Positions 19,027 through 29,874 of a DNA stretch of 64,000 nt are shown here, piece after piece; position 1 is the first letter of the stretch, and each line of letters starts with the position of its first letter. The stretch is from Blattamonas nauphoetae (taxonomy: Eukaryota; Preaxostyla; Oxymonadida), in contig JARBJD010000100.1 in assembly GCA_033064195.1 (NCBI GenBank), positions 1-64,000 of the forward strand, read 5' to 3'. A model generated the notes under the pieces. The model saw only the letters and a list, made by a program, of their open reading frames with translations, was not told the origin of the DNA and ran no database searches. The position numbers were made by a program, and so were the translations under genes.

Positions 19027-22000
19027 CCTTGAATGGAACAGAAAGAAAGGAAGATGGTGAATGAATGAAATGAAGAACATCCATAATTAGAGCCTGACCA
19101 TCAGATGCTTAGTCGTCTGAGAGACCGTGACTCCCGTTTAAGGGCTGCCACCAAGACGATGAAAGGACAGGGTAGCCGACGCCGAATAGGATGGGACGGG
19201 CATAGTATTCATCGGCGACTGTTGAGCCGGGACTCCATCCGACGTGTGCGTTGAGAGTCCGGAGGTTGACTCGTCTCACGAGGCGGAGGTATGAAATGGC
19301 AGCGTGTTTAATGGAGTAGGGCCCGAACGTCTCAGGTATGCCTGCCTCCCTGAAGACCCTCTTGATCCTGTCTGTGATCCGCTGTTGGTTGAGTGGCTTG
19401 CCGGTGGAGAAGTCGACCCATGTGTGTGAGAGGTCCGCATGCGGAAGAGACGAAAGTTGGTCAGTGACGGCCTGGACATTGTGGAGGTGGGCCTGGAGAG
19501 CGACATAGGGAGAATAGTCCGGAGCGCCTTCGTCCTCAATGAACTTCTGATGAAACACGTCCTGGCGTTGCTTCTGAATGACCGAGATCACCACGCGATT
19601 GACCCCCTCGTCCATTGAGGGACGAGGCCATTCGATTCTCTTCCACTTGAGATGCACCAGTTCCTCGCGGCGACAGCAGGAATAAGTCAGGATGAGAACA
19701 ATTGCCCTTGTCTGTTGGAGGTCTGGATTGGACTTGGCTTCCTCGAAGGTCGTTTGTGCCCACCTCAGTATCATATTGACGTTCCACATGCTCGTATACA
19801 TTGGCGTCGTCTTCTGTGGATTCTGCTTTGCTATCAGCTTCTGAATAGAGAGATGGGCTGTCTTGTCTAAGGCAAGTTCGGTGTGGAAAAGCTGAAGACT
19901 TGACTTGACGTGCGCGAGTATTTGGCGAGGAATAGAGGGAGACTCATTGAATTTGTCCTGGAGGTGGATGGCGAACTCTGCCAGTATCTTCTGGATCTCC
20001 CCGCCCTTCTTGACGAGATCTTCTGGGGAGAGGTGATTATCCAAACAATACTCTTCGAATAGTTTCCATGCGCGCCTCCACTTCGCCTCCGACTTATATC
20101 TTGTCTCCTCCAGCCGTATCAGTTTCTCGCCGTAGTTGCGAAGGGCACACAGAGAGCGGAAGAAGGTTCGGGGTGGGGAGAGTGTCATTCTATGAGAGAC
20201 GCCAGAATCGAGCCTGGTGGTAGCTTCAAGTCCTCGAGAGGATTGTCGAGGGCTGTCAGTTGACTGTACTCTCCCAACAACATCTGCTTGCAATCGAGTT
20301 GTGACAGAAGAGTGGACCACGGTTGGGCTCTCCACGCCGGAGTAATTAGGAGAGCTCTCTTCGGTCTCTGTATCATGAGCTTCCTCACTACTTTCGAGAT
20401 CATCAAAATTGGGGGGTGGATCAGGAGATTCATTGTCATCTCGGACCAATCTTGGTCCATTACCCCTCCTCCAGCTTCTTCTTTCGCCCCTGAGAGAGAG
20501 AAATACATTGCGCATTGTTTGTTCTTGACGCTCGCGAAAAGATCCATCCCGGGATCGAAGTTCCATTTGTCCTTGACCAGTTGAAGAGCTTGTGGCAGGA
20601 GATGATATTCGCTGTGCGGGGGGAGTCGTGAGAGCGCATCCGAGACTGAGTTGGCTTTGCCCGGGATGTGGTTGATCGACTGGAGGTGAAGGCCGAGCCG
20701 TTTGAACGTCTTGAAGACACTCCTGGTTATTTCGAGGAGAGGAAGACCTGCGCGTTGTCTCCGCAGGTTGTAGACAGCGGCTGTATTGTCCGATAGAATC
20801 GAGAGTGAGGAGACTCGAGCTCGTCTCAAATGCTTCGCAGCTGCTCGAACGCTCCGACCCACCGCTGCAGTCTCTTTCCAATTGCTCGTGTGCGAGCGCT
20901 CCTGTATGTTCCAGAACCCGTGGAAATAAACAGTCGAACCAGTTAACTGGAGTGTCGCTCCCCAGCCTGTCGGACTGGCGTCCGTGGTGATTGAGGCTTG
21001 GCTCACTGTCGGTTGGAAGGAGAACGGAGAGTTGTTTGTCAGGCGCTTCTTCCAAAACTGTAATTCCCCCAGGAGTTGGGGAGTGAGGCGAACCTTGCCG
21101 TTCCATCCAAACTTGTGGACGGTTGATGACAGGAGCGTTTGATGCCTTCGGAGATATAGACTTGCTTCTGGAATTGAAATACGCAGAAAACTGAGTGAGC
21201 CGATTAAGCTGGAGAGGTGTTTCAATGAGATCATTGCCCTCTGTTGGCAGGAGAGAGTCTGGTATTTGAGTAACGACAGGAGCTTCTTTCGTCTGCAATC
21301 CGTCACTTTGACAGTCTGGTCCTTCGAGTTGAGTAACCAGCCGAGGAACTCCGCCTCCTGGCTGGGACGGAGGAGACATTTGTCCTCCGCTATCACGAAA
21401 CCCAGCTGGCGGAGTCTCTGAACCGCCTGAACTGTCTTGCTTCTCGCCTCGTCCTCTGGAGTCCGCTATCAGGAGTAAGTCGTCCAGATAAAAGACTATT
21501 GAGATCTTCAACTCCTCCCTCAATGCCTTCACAGCGATCTTCATCGTCTTCGAGAACGTTCGGGGTGCGGTTGCCAATCCGAAAGGCAGTGCTTTGAACT
21601 GGTACGTCTTGTGTTGAAATTGAAAGCAGAGGAACTTGCGTAATGGTGGCGAGAGATGGATGTGCAGATACGCAGACTGTATGTCGATGGTTGTTAGCCA
21701 GGAGTGAGTGTTGATTAGAGGAAAGGCGGTTTGAATGTTTTCCATTTTGAAGTGAGTCGTTTTGATCTCTCTGTTTAGGTGAGATGCATCTATCACCTTT
21801 CTGTATTTCCCTCCCTTCTTTTGCGACGAGGAATGTGGGAGAATCAGTTCCGCTGTCTCCGGCTGTATTTCCTCCACTGCACCCATTCGAAGTTCCTCTT
21901 GAAGAAGTTGATTGTAAGCTTCCATCTCCTCCGTTTTCCCTCTGAACGGTGGTGCTCTTCCCAATAGGCGCAGTCTGTCCGGTGAGTCGGCCTCCTTCCA

Positions 22001-23315
22001 CTCCCAAAGAGCTCCCGCTTGAATAATATCCTTCCCACCAATATCTGCCCACAGTGAGATTCTGTCCAGGAGTCTCCCTGTTATCTTGACATCCTCCTGC
22101 TTTAATTCCGACTCTACTGGCCTTTCCTGTTGTAGTGTCGGTGAGGACCGAATTGTTTGACGGGGGTACGGCCCTGCCCCCCCTCTCGGTGAGAAAGCAG
22201 CGCCAGACTGCATATGTGTCATCGGCGCTGGGCCAATCATTTGAGTGGTCTGATCGAAACCTGTCTGAGTTGGTTGATAAGAGGAAGTGGAACGTGGAAG
22301 TAAACTCACATCATTCGAGAGAGGGCGTCGAATGTTCATCTGGTCCATCATGTCCATGAAGTTCTTCTCGTCGACATATAGTGCGTGATATGTTCGTGAG
22401 GCGGCATCCGATGAAATGAGGATCGCGTCTAGGATCTTTGAGAGGATGGGGAGGTAGGATCAGACGTTGAAATTTGGGTGTGAACTTCGCCAATTAAAGC
22501 TGCTGCAACAAGGCTGTGTTGTGTTGCCATCCTGAGCATCTGTTGCTGAACTCCTAGTGGACTGTTAAGTTTTGGAGGATCGTCCGAAAACTGAGTCTGT
22601 ATTTCCAAATCTCTTCGAGAGTTGTATGATGCCCGGGTTAATTCGTCAATCAATTGCGGAGGCAGAACATTCTTAACCCAGTCCGTGGTGAACTTCGTAT
22701 GCCTCTTTTCAGCTTCTTTTCAAACTCGTCGCTGGATCCTTTCGATGGATGGGACTGAAATCTGAGTCCTGATACAGAGCGATGTAGGGGTCTTGTAGAT
22801 CCAGATGTGGTGGTAATAGATTCCGTTTCATCTTTGATGAGCGGTTTTTTCTTCCAAGAGAACGAGATTTGCGTCGCCCCTCCTTTGATCTGTGCTTTTG
22901 TGCTGCTTCCCTTCCGACCTATGTCCGGCCGAATAAAGAGATCTTTCTCGCTCATTCTGACGAGAGTAATGACTGGACGGAATGGAACCGCCAGAAGATG
23001 TGTTGGATGATTCCGAGCTGTCGGAACTGTCATCGTCGACCGGGTCCGTTGGACGTGAACGCTTGCGTTTTCTAATCGGAGAAGGTGCTCGCGTGGGAGG
23101 TATAGTTGTCCCGCGACGCTGGGAAGGTGGTACTTCCGGCGTTGTGGCCTGAGCCGTGTGAGATTGCTTTAACGATAGCGCGTCGAAAAACGCTGGGTCT
23201 GCGGTTCTAATACCACTAATAATCTGTCTGATGACATCAGGTGGTATTTGGTCGGAAGGGGCAGTGTCTGCTGCAGCTGAAGTTTCTGAATGTGTCGTCA
23301 TTATTTTGATCTTCG

Positions 23316-23396
23316 TGACCAACCCATTACTCACGACCACTTCTCATTATCAGAGGGACCGAGGTTTGAACAGCACCTACTAGAAGGGCGGTGCTT
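23316..23396 (-). repeat. Right inverted terminal repeat of the DIRS element
   Basis: Inverse of the left end from TGACCAACCC to about 23362, followed by a right-end-specific part (CAGCACCTACTAGAAGGGCG) that reappears inverted in the internal complementary region. Confidence 0.88.
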
Positions 23397-23879
23397 CTGA
23401 GAGTTGATTTCGAGGAATTTCGCATCCACAATTCCGTCCTGCATTTCCTGTTCACTTACCTCTTCCGAGAGGACTCCACCAACCTCACTCGTCTTGATAC
23501 CCCTTCCCTTCGTGCCTACCTTCCTCGTCTTCTCCTCTCACATGGCCGGACCAGCCCAAATCTGAGTGGAGAGGTGGCATGGTTCGTGCGAGTTGTGACG
23601 GGTTTGATATGCCAAAGTAAGGACTCTCTTAAGTTTTGGAAGGATGTTGGTGGAGTTATGGCCATCGTTCACGTTCTGACTCTCGAAGAATGCTCAGAAA
23701 CAAGTTATTTTGCTTTCAAAGCGATTGCTGAGAGTATTCTGTTTCCTTATCGTTCCATACCGACTCCAGAACAAAAAGTGTTGATTCTTCGGGATTTGGA
23801 GGCGGAGGGGCTTTCAGATGGCGTTGAACTGGCGATGGATGACGTCCAAAACCTTCCTGAGTGGAATGTCCCAGGTTAA
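23397..23879 (+). pseudogene. Alpha-solenoid family gene, 3' part after the DIRS insertion
   Basis: Resumes right after the DIRS right border with RVDFEEFRIHNSVLHFLFTY and continues for about 160 residues (TNLTRLDTPSLRAYLPRLLL, GGVMAIVHVLTLEECSETSY, TPEQKVLILRDLEAEGLSDG), ending in TAA after LPEWNVPG. The helical pairs are of HEAT/ARM type. It belongs with 17041-18633. The uninterrupted target would need one more base to keep frame, so the gene may already have been broken, or may have been altered at insertion. Confidence 0.65.
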
Positions 23880-24233
23880 GAGTCCTTCTCAGATCTGATC
23901 CTATTTTGATTCAAAATCGGTTTTTATTTTCTTCTTATTCGCCTCATTCTCATCGGATTGACGATCACAAACACACCGTTGAACAACAGGCTTCATCTCA
24001 CTGTATTCTCAAAATTACTCTGCATTTGTTCTCATACAGTGTTTTTTTGTTATTTATCTCTCTTCTCTTTATCCATTTCAATCGGGGTTGGATTCTAAAC
24101 TGGACATCACGATTTTGACGTATCGGAAAGGGAATACAGTATCTGACACAAGTGTTGTTGTGTATCCAATTTTACTGATTTACAGATTGATCAATGGGTC
24201 TCTTGATGGAAATCTTCTCTTGAATTAGAGACA
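23880..24233. other. Intergenic, AT-rich, upstream of the ELAPOR-like gene
   Basis: No gene seen. It likely contains the 3' end of the solenoid gene and the promoter of the following gene, but no motif could be named. Confidence 0.45.
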
Positions 24234-27168
24234 ATGTTCGTCCTTCAGTTGTCCTTATTCCTCTGCTCATTTCTCATTTCAATGGTATCTCCCCTTTTTC
24301 AATGCATGAATCAAATTTTAGACAAGAAATGATGATCCATGCACAATTCAAGATATCGTCTCCATCCCAACTGTTTGTTCGAATGATACCCAGTTCGTGA
24401 CGTTTGGTTTCATCAATTCCTGCCATGATCGTCTGTTTTCTTTCAATTATCATTTTTCTGGAGGTGATCACATCCTTCCCCAAACCAGACTCGTGTCGTG
24501 CAAAGGTTTGTCCCCTTCTTCTTTTACTCGCACTTAACCTCCAGATGACTTTCGAAACCATCAACATTATTACAATATTACTTCAGCGAAACTCGAAAAA
24601 TGTCCCATCAATCACACATCGACTGGAACAACGATCGGATTTGATAATATCATCTTTGATGTTCAGAGCCACTCCACATCTGGAACTACTCCTCAATGGA
24701 CTCAAGATGGTCATGTTCTGACGATCAAATCATCAACAGAACCAACAAACTCTTCATTCGACTTTATCACCTCCATCATCAAAAAAGGAACTATGACCCT
24801 AACAGCATACGTTGTGTCCGAACCCCATTCGGATGAAGGACTATTCATTTATGACGGTACTGTCCTCCTCAAACGAATTACAAACACAAAAGGCTGGTCT
24901 GACATCAACTTCGACTTAACACAGGGTATTCATTACATCAAGGTTGTTTATCGTCAACATGGCTATGTTGGGGGAGGTATTCCTGGTGAAGCTCGAATTC
25001 GCAACGTGACTATCACAAATACGACCAATATCCCATTGTCCTGTTCACCATGCGGCACAGGATCGTTTTTACTCGATGGACAATGCAAAACCTGTCCGGA
25101 GAACACTTATTCATCGGAAATCGGCAGCAAATCATGCGTCAAATGCAAAGATGACGAGTATTCACTTGAAGGTTCTTCACGTTGTACCGCTCGCCCCCCT
25201 TGCACTGCAAGCGATTATTCATCTGAATATACCCAATGCAAGTCTGGAAAACAAACTGTCTCCACAAAATTAACATCAACACTCTGCAATCCATCCCATC
25301 CTCAATCTGTCTCGGTTGTCCCCTCAGCAGCCGTAGATTGTTCAACTTGTCCATATCCTCTCACCAAAGATTCTTCCGGCTCTTGCGTGGGATGCCCAGC
25401 AGGAACTGTGTTGAAAGGGGACAAATGCATTAGTGTGGACGAAGGCAGATTTTCCCAACCGATCAGAGTGATTACCCCGACTATTCTCGAAGATACCATC
25501 GATACTTCGTGCATCTCAGTGACAGGAGATTGTCCTCGCTCGGGGGGATGGCGAACCCACAACAATTCATACATCTTCACCTTCCCATCCCATCAATTCT
25601 CAACACAGCCTCTCTTCTCCTCTTCCCTCGACCTTCATCTCCCTCAAACACATTATCCAGGCAAGCTTCATGGAATATTGTCATTTATTCTCTCAATGAC
25701 CCTTAGCCCCACGCAGAAACTCCGACTGTCTGTGGATGACTATGTCCATCGCGAATGGAACAGTACGATGAACGGAAAACCCATCAACGACTCAGTAAAT
25801 GTTGTCTTAGGAGAATCTAAGGTCTCTTTTACTGTTATTCACGAAGGTGGGACAACCCAATCAGCCGGAAAAGACATCGTCACTCTCTCGTCGCTATTGT
25901 TCCACATGTTCGCTCCATCTGCCTCATACGATGCCATTCGCTTTTACGATCACCCTACCGCCTTCCCCACATTCATTTCCACGTCTCTTTCCTCCCATCC
26001 CTGCCCGCCAGGATCAACCGTCTCCGCCTCCCGATCTTCCTGCGATCCATGCAGTCCAGGCACATTTTCCAGTTCATTTGGCTCCAAAACATGTATTACC
26101 TGCCCCAAAGGATCAATTGCACCCGGTTATGGGAGCGTGTCGTGTCTGTCCTGCCCGGTTGGAACAACTCCCGATAAAACGCAAAGTGTCTGCCAAAACA
26201 AAGACGGGTGTGTTGTGAGTGGTGAGAATGGGACACAGCCCATAAAACTCGGCGATATGAAGCATATTGAGTATATCGACTCGTTCGGAACCAAAATCGT
26301 CATGAACCCATGCAACAAGACTTTCCTCCACCCAACATGCACAATGGGCAAGGATGATTCCAGCTTTGCTTGTTCTGTCGCTCCAAATGGAGATATCACG
26401 TCATTCGGCCGAATTGTGGGCCTTTCCCCGATCTCCAACTCGGATCGATCGAAAAGTGGGGTGTCCATACTCTTCAGCGGAGGAGACGAGTCTTTCGACA
26501 AAAAAGGAGTGAAGGAGCTCAACTCTCTCCGTGTGGACTTGTTTTGTGATGTTGAATCGATCAAGAACGGTGTTAACAAACCAGTCCAGCTCCAACGAGC
26601 AAGTGATTCTCTCCTCTCCACATACTCCTCATCCAACATCAACCAGAAACCAACACTTCGACGATCCAAACATTGGCCGACCTCCCACTCCCACAATCCC
26701 AACACCACACTCTCCACCTCCATCCACCCCAACACTGCCCAACACTTGACGGGGAAGAGCATCCACGCCTGCCCAGTCTGTGCATATCCTCAAGATTACC
26801 TGATCACCACATCCGAGTGTAACACAACCACTCACACAGTCACCAAAATTCAACAAGTTCGTCCAGGATTGATCTGTCGATCGGAAAGCTCGATCGAACA
26901 GACGTTGCAAGTCGCGTGTGGGAAGGAGGCAGTGATCACGAAGGGTGTGTTTCAGTACTTTGCTATCACAGTTGTTGTCCTGTTTGTGTTTGTGATTGTC
27001 ATCCTCTCCATCGTGATTGTTGTTCTCGCTCGCAAATACCGAAAAGTGAAGAGGCGGAACAGGCAGTTGACGCAAGCCAAGTTTACTGCCCTTGCAATGG
27101 AGGACAACGAGTCGGAAGAACATGATGATGGAGTTGGGTTCGTGGCGACGACGGAAGAACAGAATTAA
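24234..27168 (+). CDS. ELAPOR-like (KIAA1324/EIG121 family) cysteine-rich type I membrane receptor
   Basis: Three exons, 24234-24284, 24322-24505 and 24545-27168, joined in frame to give 952 residues. Introns are only 37 bp (GTATCT...TTTTAG) and 39 bp (GTTTGT...CTCCAG). Exon 1 is a signal peptide (MFVLQLSLFLCSFLISM). Cysteine-rich repeats of the GCC2/GCC3 (ephrin-receptor-like) type follow, such as CKTCPENTYSSEIGSKSCVK and CDPCSPGTFSSSFGSKTC. An M6P-receptor-like region comes next, then HACPVCAYPQDYLITTSEC, which matches the ACPLC motif before the membrane span in animal ELAPOR1/2. A single membrane helix (YFAITVVVLFVFVIVILSI) precedes a short basic and acidic tail. The animal proteins act in endosome/lysosome trafficking and autophagy; a similar endomembrane role here is inference. 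The protein length is close to that of ELAPORs (about 1000). Confidence 0.85.
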
Positions 27169-27490
27169 CTCGGCACTGTCTTGTTTTTATGAAATCACTT
27201 CACTCGACTTCGTTTTCAGACACACTCACTTGAAATCGATCCAGAGAACCGACAGACGAGACGAGAGAGTGCGAAAAGTTACAATAATAACATCAATCAT
27301 CGTTTAGATTCTCATAAACAGCTTCGCTCGGTTTGAAGCAGAATGATCGCTTCGGTCTTTCAAAAAACGACAAAACTTGAAGGTTAACAACGAAACTGAG
27401 ATAAAGAAGCGTAGATAAAGAGACTCAACTGAAAATCTCTCTGATGTCTGATGAAAAAGCGAATGTTGGGTGAGATCATCTCACAGAGAG
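27169..27490. other. Convergent intergenic region, no gene
   Basis: 3' flanks of two convergent genes. A-rich. Nothing recognised. Confidence 0.5.
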
Positions 27491-29677
27491 TTAGTCTTGT
27501 CCATCCATTTGTTGATCAGTTGATGACTCCGTCGCAGTCAGTTCAACCTCGTTCGACGACGGTGTTTCATTCACATTGACAGCTTTCTTCTTCTTCATTC
27601 GAACCAAAACAATTGCTACAACGCCAACGACGCCTGCCACAACAACCACAGCCACAACGACAATCACCGCTATCGACCACGTTGGCAGGGAGGCTAGCTT
27701 GTCCTTGCCAGGCGGTGAAGGTGTTTCTGGGTCAGTTCCAGGGTCGTCTGTGCTGGGTTTGCCTGTTCCTGGCCCTTCTGGCTCAGTGACGGGATCTTCG
27801 GGGTCGATGACAGGATCTTCCGGTTCTTCGATAGGGTCGTCCTCACCTCCATCTGGAACGTCCTTGTCTGTGCGTGGGTCTGATCCTTGCGATGTGGTGA
27901 GAGCTGTCACATCTGAATACAAGGTTGAGTCGGAGAAGTCTGCCGTGTTGACTGTTGAAAGACCAATCACTTGCGATCCTGCGGTGGTTCGAACTTTACT
28001 GAATCTGGCAGAGACCAAAGCACCGTCGTTCAGCTGTGATTCTGGGACAGTGAAGATGATGTCGACGTTGTTCTCACCGCTCGTGTCGTGTTGAATGAAG
28101 CAATCCTTCATTGCATACCCAGGCCAAGGAAAACTCTGTGTTGGAAGATCCGGCTCTATTTGTGGAAACAGGACGACGAGGATTGCGTTCGGTGCAACAG
28201 CAGCTCGGCATTCTTCCACAAGCACACTATCCATAGAGACATAGTGAGCCTTCAACTGGCACGCAGTCCACGTTCCAGCTGTCTCGCAGTTGACAAAACG
28301 GGTCTGCGAGAGATCGATTCTGACTGCGTTGATGTATGATCCCTGGTCGCTGGTTTTGCACTCCTTGAACACCGTCTGTCGGCGGATGGTCACTCTGCCT
28401 TCGTATCCAATGTTCAGCGGTCCCCACATTGGGATGTCTGCAGTCCAGGTCGGCGGGATGCTCACAAACTGACAGCGTTCAATGACAAGTCCTTTTTCGG
28501 CGAGTGGATCATAAGACTGTCCTTCGATGCACAGAGACTCCCCCCCAGGCGAGCACTCACTCCACACACATTGGCTGATTGTGACAGATGTGGTTCTGAG
28601 ACGGAGGCTCGTCGTAATCCAGGCAGTGCAGTTGGTGAACGTGGTTTTGATGATGGAAAGCTCGTCCCCGGTTCTCTCATCGTCTCCTTCCGTTGCGGAT
28701 ATCTCCACGCTTAGTCCAGCGAGCATATCTCCGATTAGATGAGAGAAGATGCACGATTCTATTCTGAGAGAGAGGCTGGTCGGGCAAGATATCATCAATC
28801 CAGCGTCATTTTGCCCAGAATCAATGTTCGTAAAGACGCATTCGCTTATTCTTGCTGTCTCGGAGAGTTCGCAAATGATGGTCTGTGAGTATTCCGTATT
28901 TTGGAGAGGGTGTTTGGCTGGTATCGTTTGGTGTTCAATCCAGAGGCTTCTGAGTCTGAAAGGCCTCCCAGAAATCGGACATTTTGTGATCGAACCATAA
29001 AGATCATCGGTAACATTCCACATGCGAGAAGTCGCGACGTTTGTGGAGTATGTGGCTGCTGAGGTGAAATCTGGACAAATGGTATTCATAGCTGCATTGT
29101 CTGCGGCACAAGTTACACGGTTAATGTTGGAGAAGTCGGAGCCAGCTATCTCGACGGTACATGCAAAGTCATCAAAAATTGGGGATGTGCCAACAGTAAC
29201 ATCATGACTGCGGATCTTGGATGCGATGAAATGACAGTTTCTGTTCGGTGAGAGGATCATTGCTGGGATCAAGGAAGTCCCTGCTATGTCGACGTCCAAT
29301 AGGGTGACGTTCCCGCCCTCTGTAAAGAAGGGTGTAAAGTCCCATTTGAAGTCCATAATCGTATTCGATATCGAGATTGAGGATGTTGAACAGAGTCTTC
29401 CGATATGGCAGTCATGATCAATTGTGACCTCCAGGTTGCCGAGTGAAAGGGTTGAATTCGTCAAGCTTAACAGAGTTTGCGTTGTTTGATGTAGATTTCT
29501 GAGTGGTGTGACAAAAAGTCCTCGGATACGTCTGTTTTCGTCCAGGAAACGATGATTGTGTGCGACATGTATTTCACTGGACAGAATCACCTCTTCGAGG
29601 GAATTCGTTCTCACATTCAAGATAAAAGACAGATCTACAACGCCAGAGATCAGAGAAAAGATAACAAAGGTGAGCAT
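27491..29677 (-). CDS. Beta-helix type I membrane protein without a kinase tail
   Basis: The ATG at 29677 gives a signal peptide (MLTFVIFSLISGVV); the open frame reaches 29836, but the extra residues do not fit a better start. The result is about 728 residues. The ectodomain has beta-helix-like rungs (FTNCTAWITTSLRLRTTSVT, ECVFTNIDSG). A Pro/Asp/Glu-rich stalk (EEDPIEEPEDPVIDPEDP pattern) precedes one membrane segment (WSIAVIVVVAVVVVAGVVGV) and a short tail starting MKKKK with no kinase-like fold. It is related to the receptor pseudokinases in architecture but ends after about 35 cytoplasmic residues. Probably a surface adhesin. The stalk resembles wall- or surface-anchoring spacers in other secreted proteins. 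Confidence 0.82.
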   Translation of the reverse strand: MLTFVIFSLISGVVDLSFILNVRTNSLEEVILSSEIHVAHNHRFLDENRRIRGLFVTPLRNLHQTTQTLLSLTNSTLSLGNLEVTIDHDCHIGRLCSTSSISISNTIMDFKWDFTPFFTEGGNVTLLDVDIAGTSLIPAMILSPNRNCHFIASKIRSHDVTVGTSPIFDDFACTVEIAGSDFSNINRVTCAADNAAMNTICPDFTSAATYSTNVATSRMWNVTDDLYGSITKCPISGRPFRLRSLWIEHQTIPAKHPLQNTEYSQTIICELSETARISECVFTNIDSGQNDAGLMISCPTSLSLRIESCIFSHLIGDMLAGLSVEISATEGDDERTGDELSIIKTTFTNCTAWITTSLRLRTTSVTISQCVWSECSPGGESLCIEGQSYDPLAEKGLVIERCQFVSIPPTWTADIPMWGPLNIGYEGRVTIRRQTVFKECKTSDQGSYINAVRIDLSQTRFVNCETAGTWTACQLKAHYVSMDSVLVEECRAAVAPNAILVVLFPQIEPDLPTQSFPWPGYAMKDCFIQHDTSGENNVDIIFTVPESQLNDGALVSARFSKVRTTAGSQVIGLSTVNTADFSDSTLYSDVTALTTSQGSDPRTDKDVPDGGEDDPIEEPEDPVIDPEDPVTEPEGPGTGKPSTDDPGTDPETPSPPGKDKLASLPTWSIAVIVVVAVVVVAGVVGVVAIVLVRMKKKKAVNVNETPSSNEVELTATESSTDQQMDGQD

Positions 29678-29874
29678 GAGCGTGAGGAAGTGAAAGCAGA
29701 TATGGATAATGGGTTGATCCAAATCGGAAGTGACAGGATCTCGAAAGCAGTTTTGACTGTCAGAAACGAGAGCGATTGACAAGTGAATTCTCACAACACA
29801 AAAAGAAAGATGAATGTTCATGTGGTGAAACGACAATGAAGAGAGAAAAGTTTGATGAAATGGATGGGTTCTCT

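Larger units (their letters stand above)
18634..23396 (-). mobile_element. DIRS-type tyrosine-recombinase retrotransposon (4.8 kb), broken
   Basis: The order of parts on the minus strand is a gag-like low-complexity region (about 22430-23330), reverse transcriptase (about 21450-22080, with the YLDD active-site motif), RNase H (about 20600-21050) and a tyrosine recombinase (about 19130-20150). The termini are inverted repeats, and an internal complementary region at 18953-19026 matches both outer ends joined together, the hallmark of DIRS elements. No long target duplication is present, only a shared TT, as expected for recombinase-mediated insertion. The large open frames suggest a fairly recent insertion. 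The coding region shows about two or three breaks, so it is treated as a fossil. It interrupts a solenoid gene. Confidence 0.92.
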
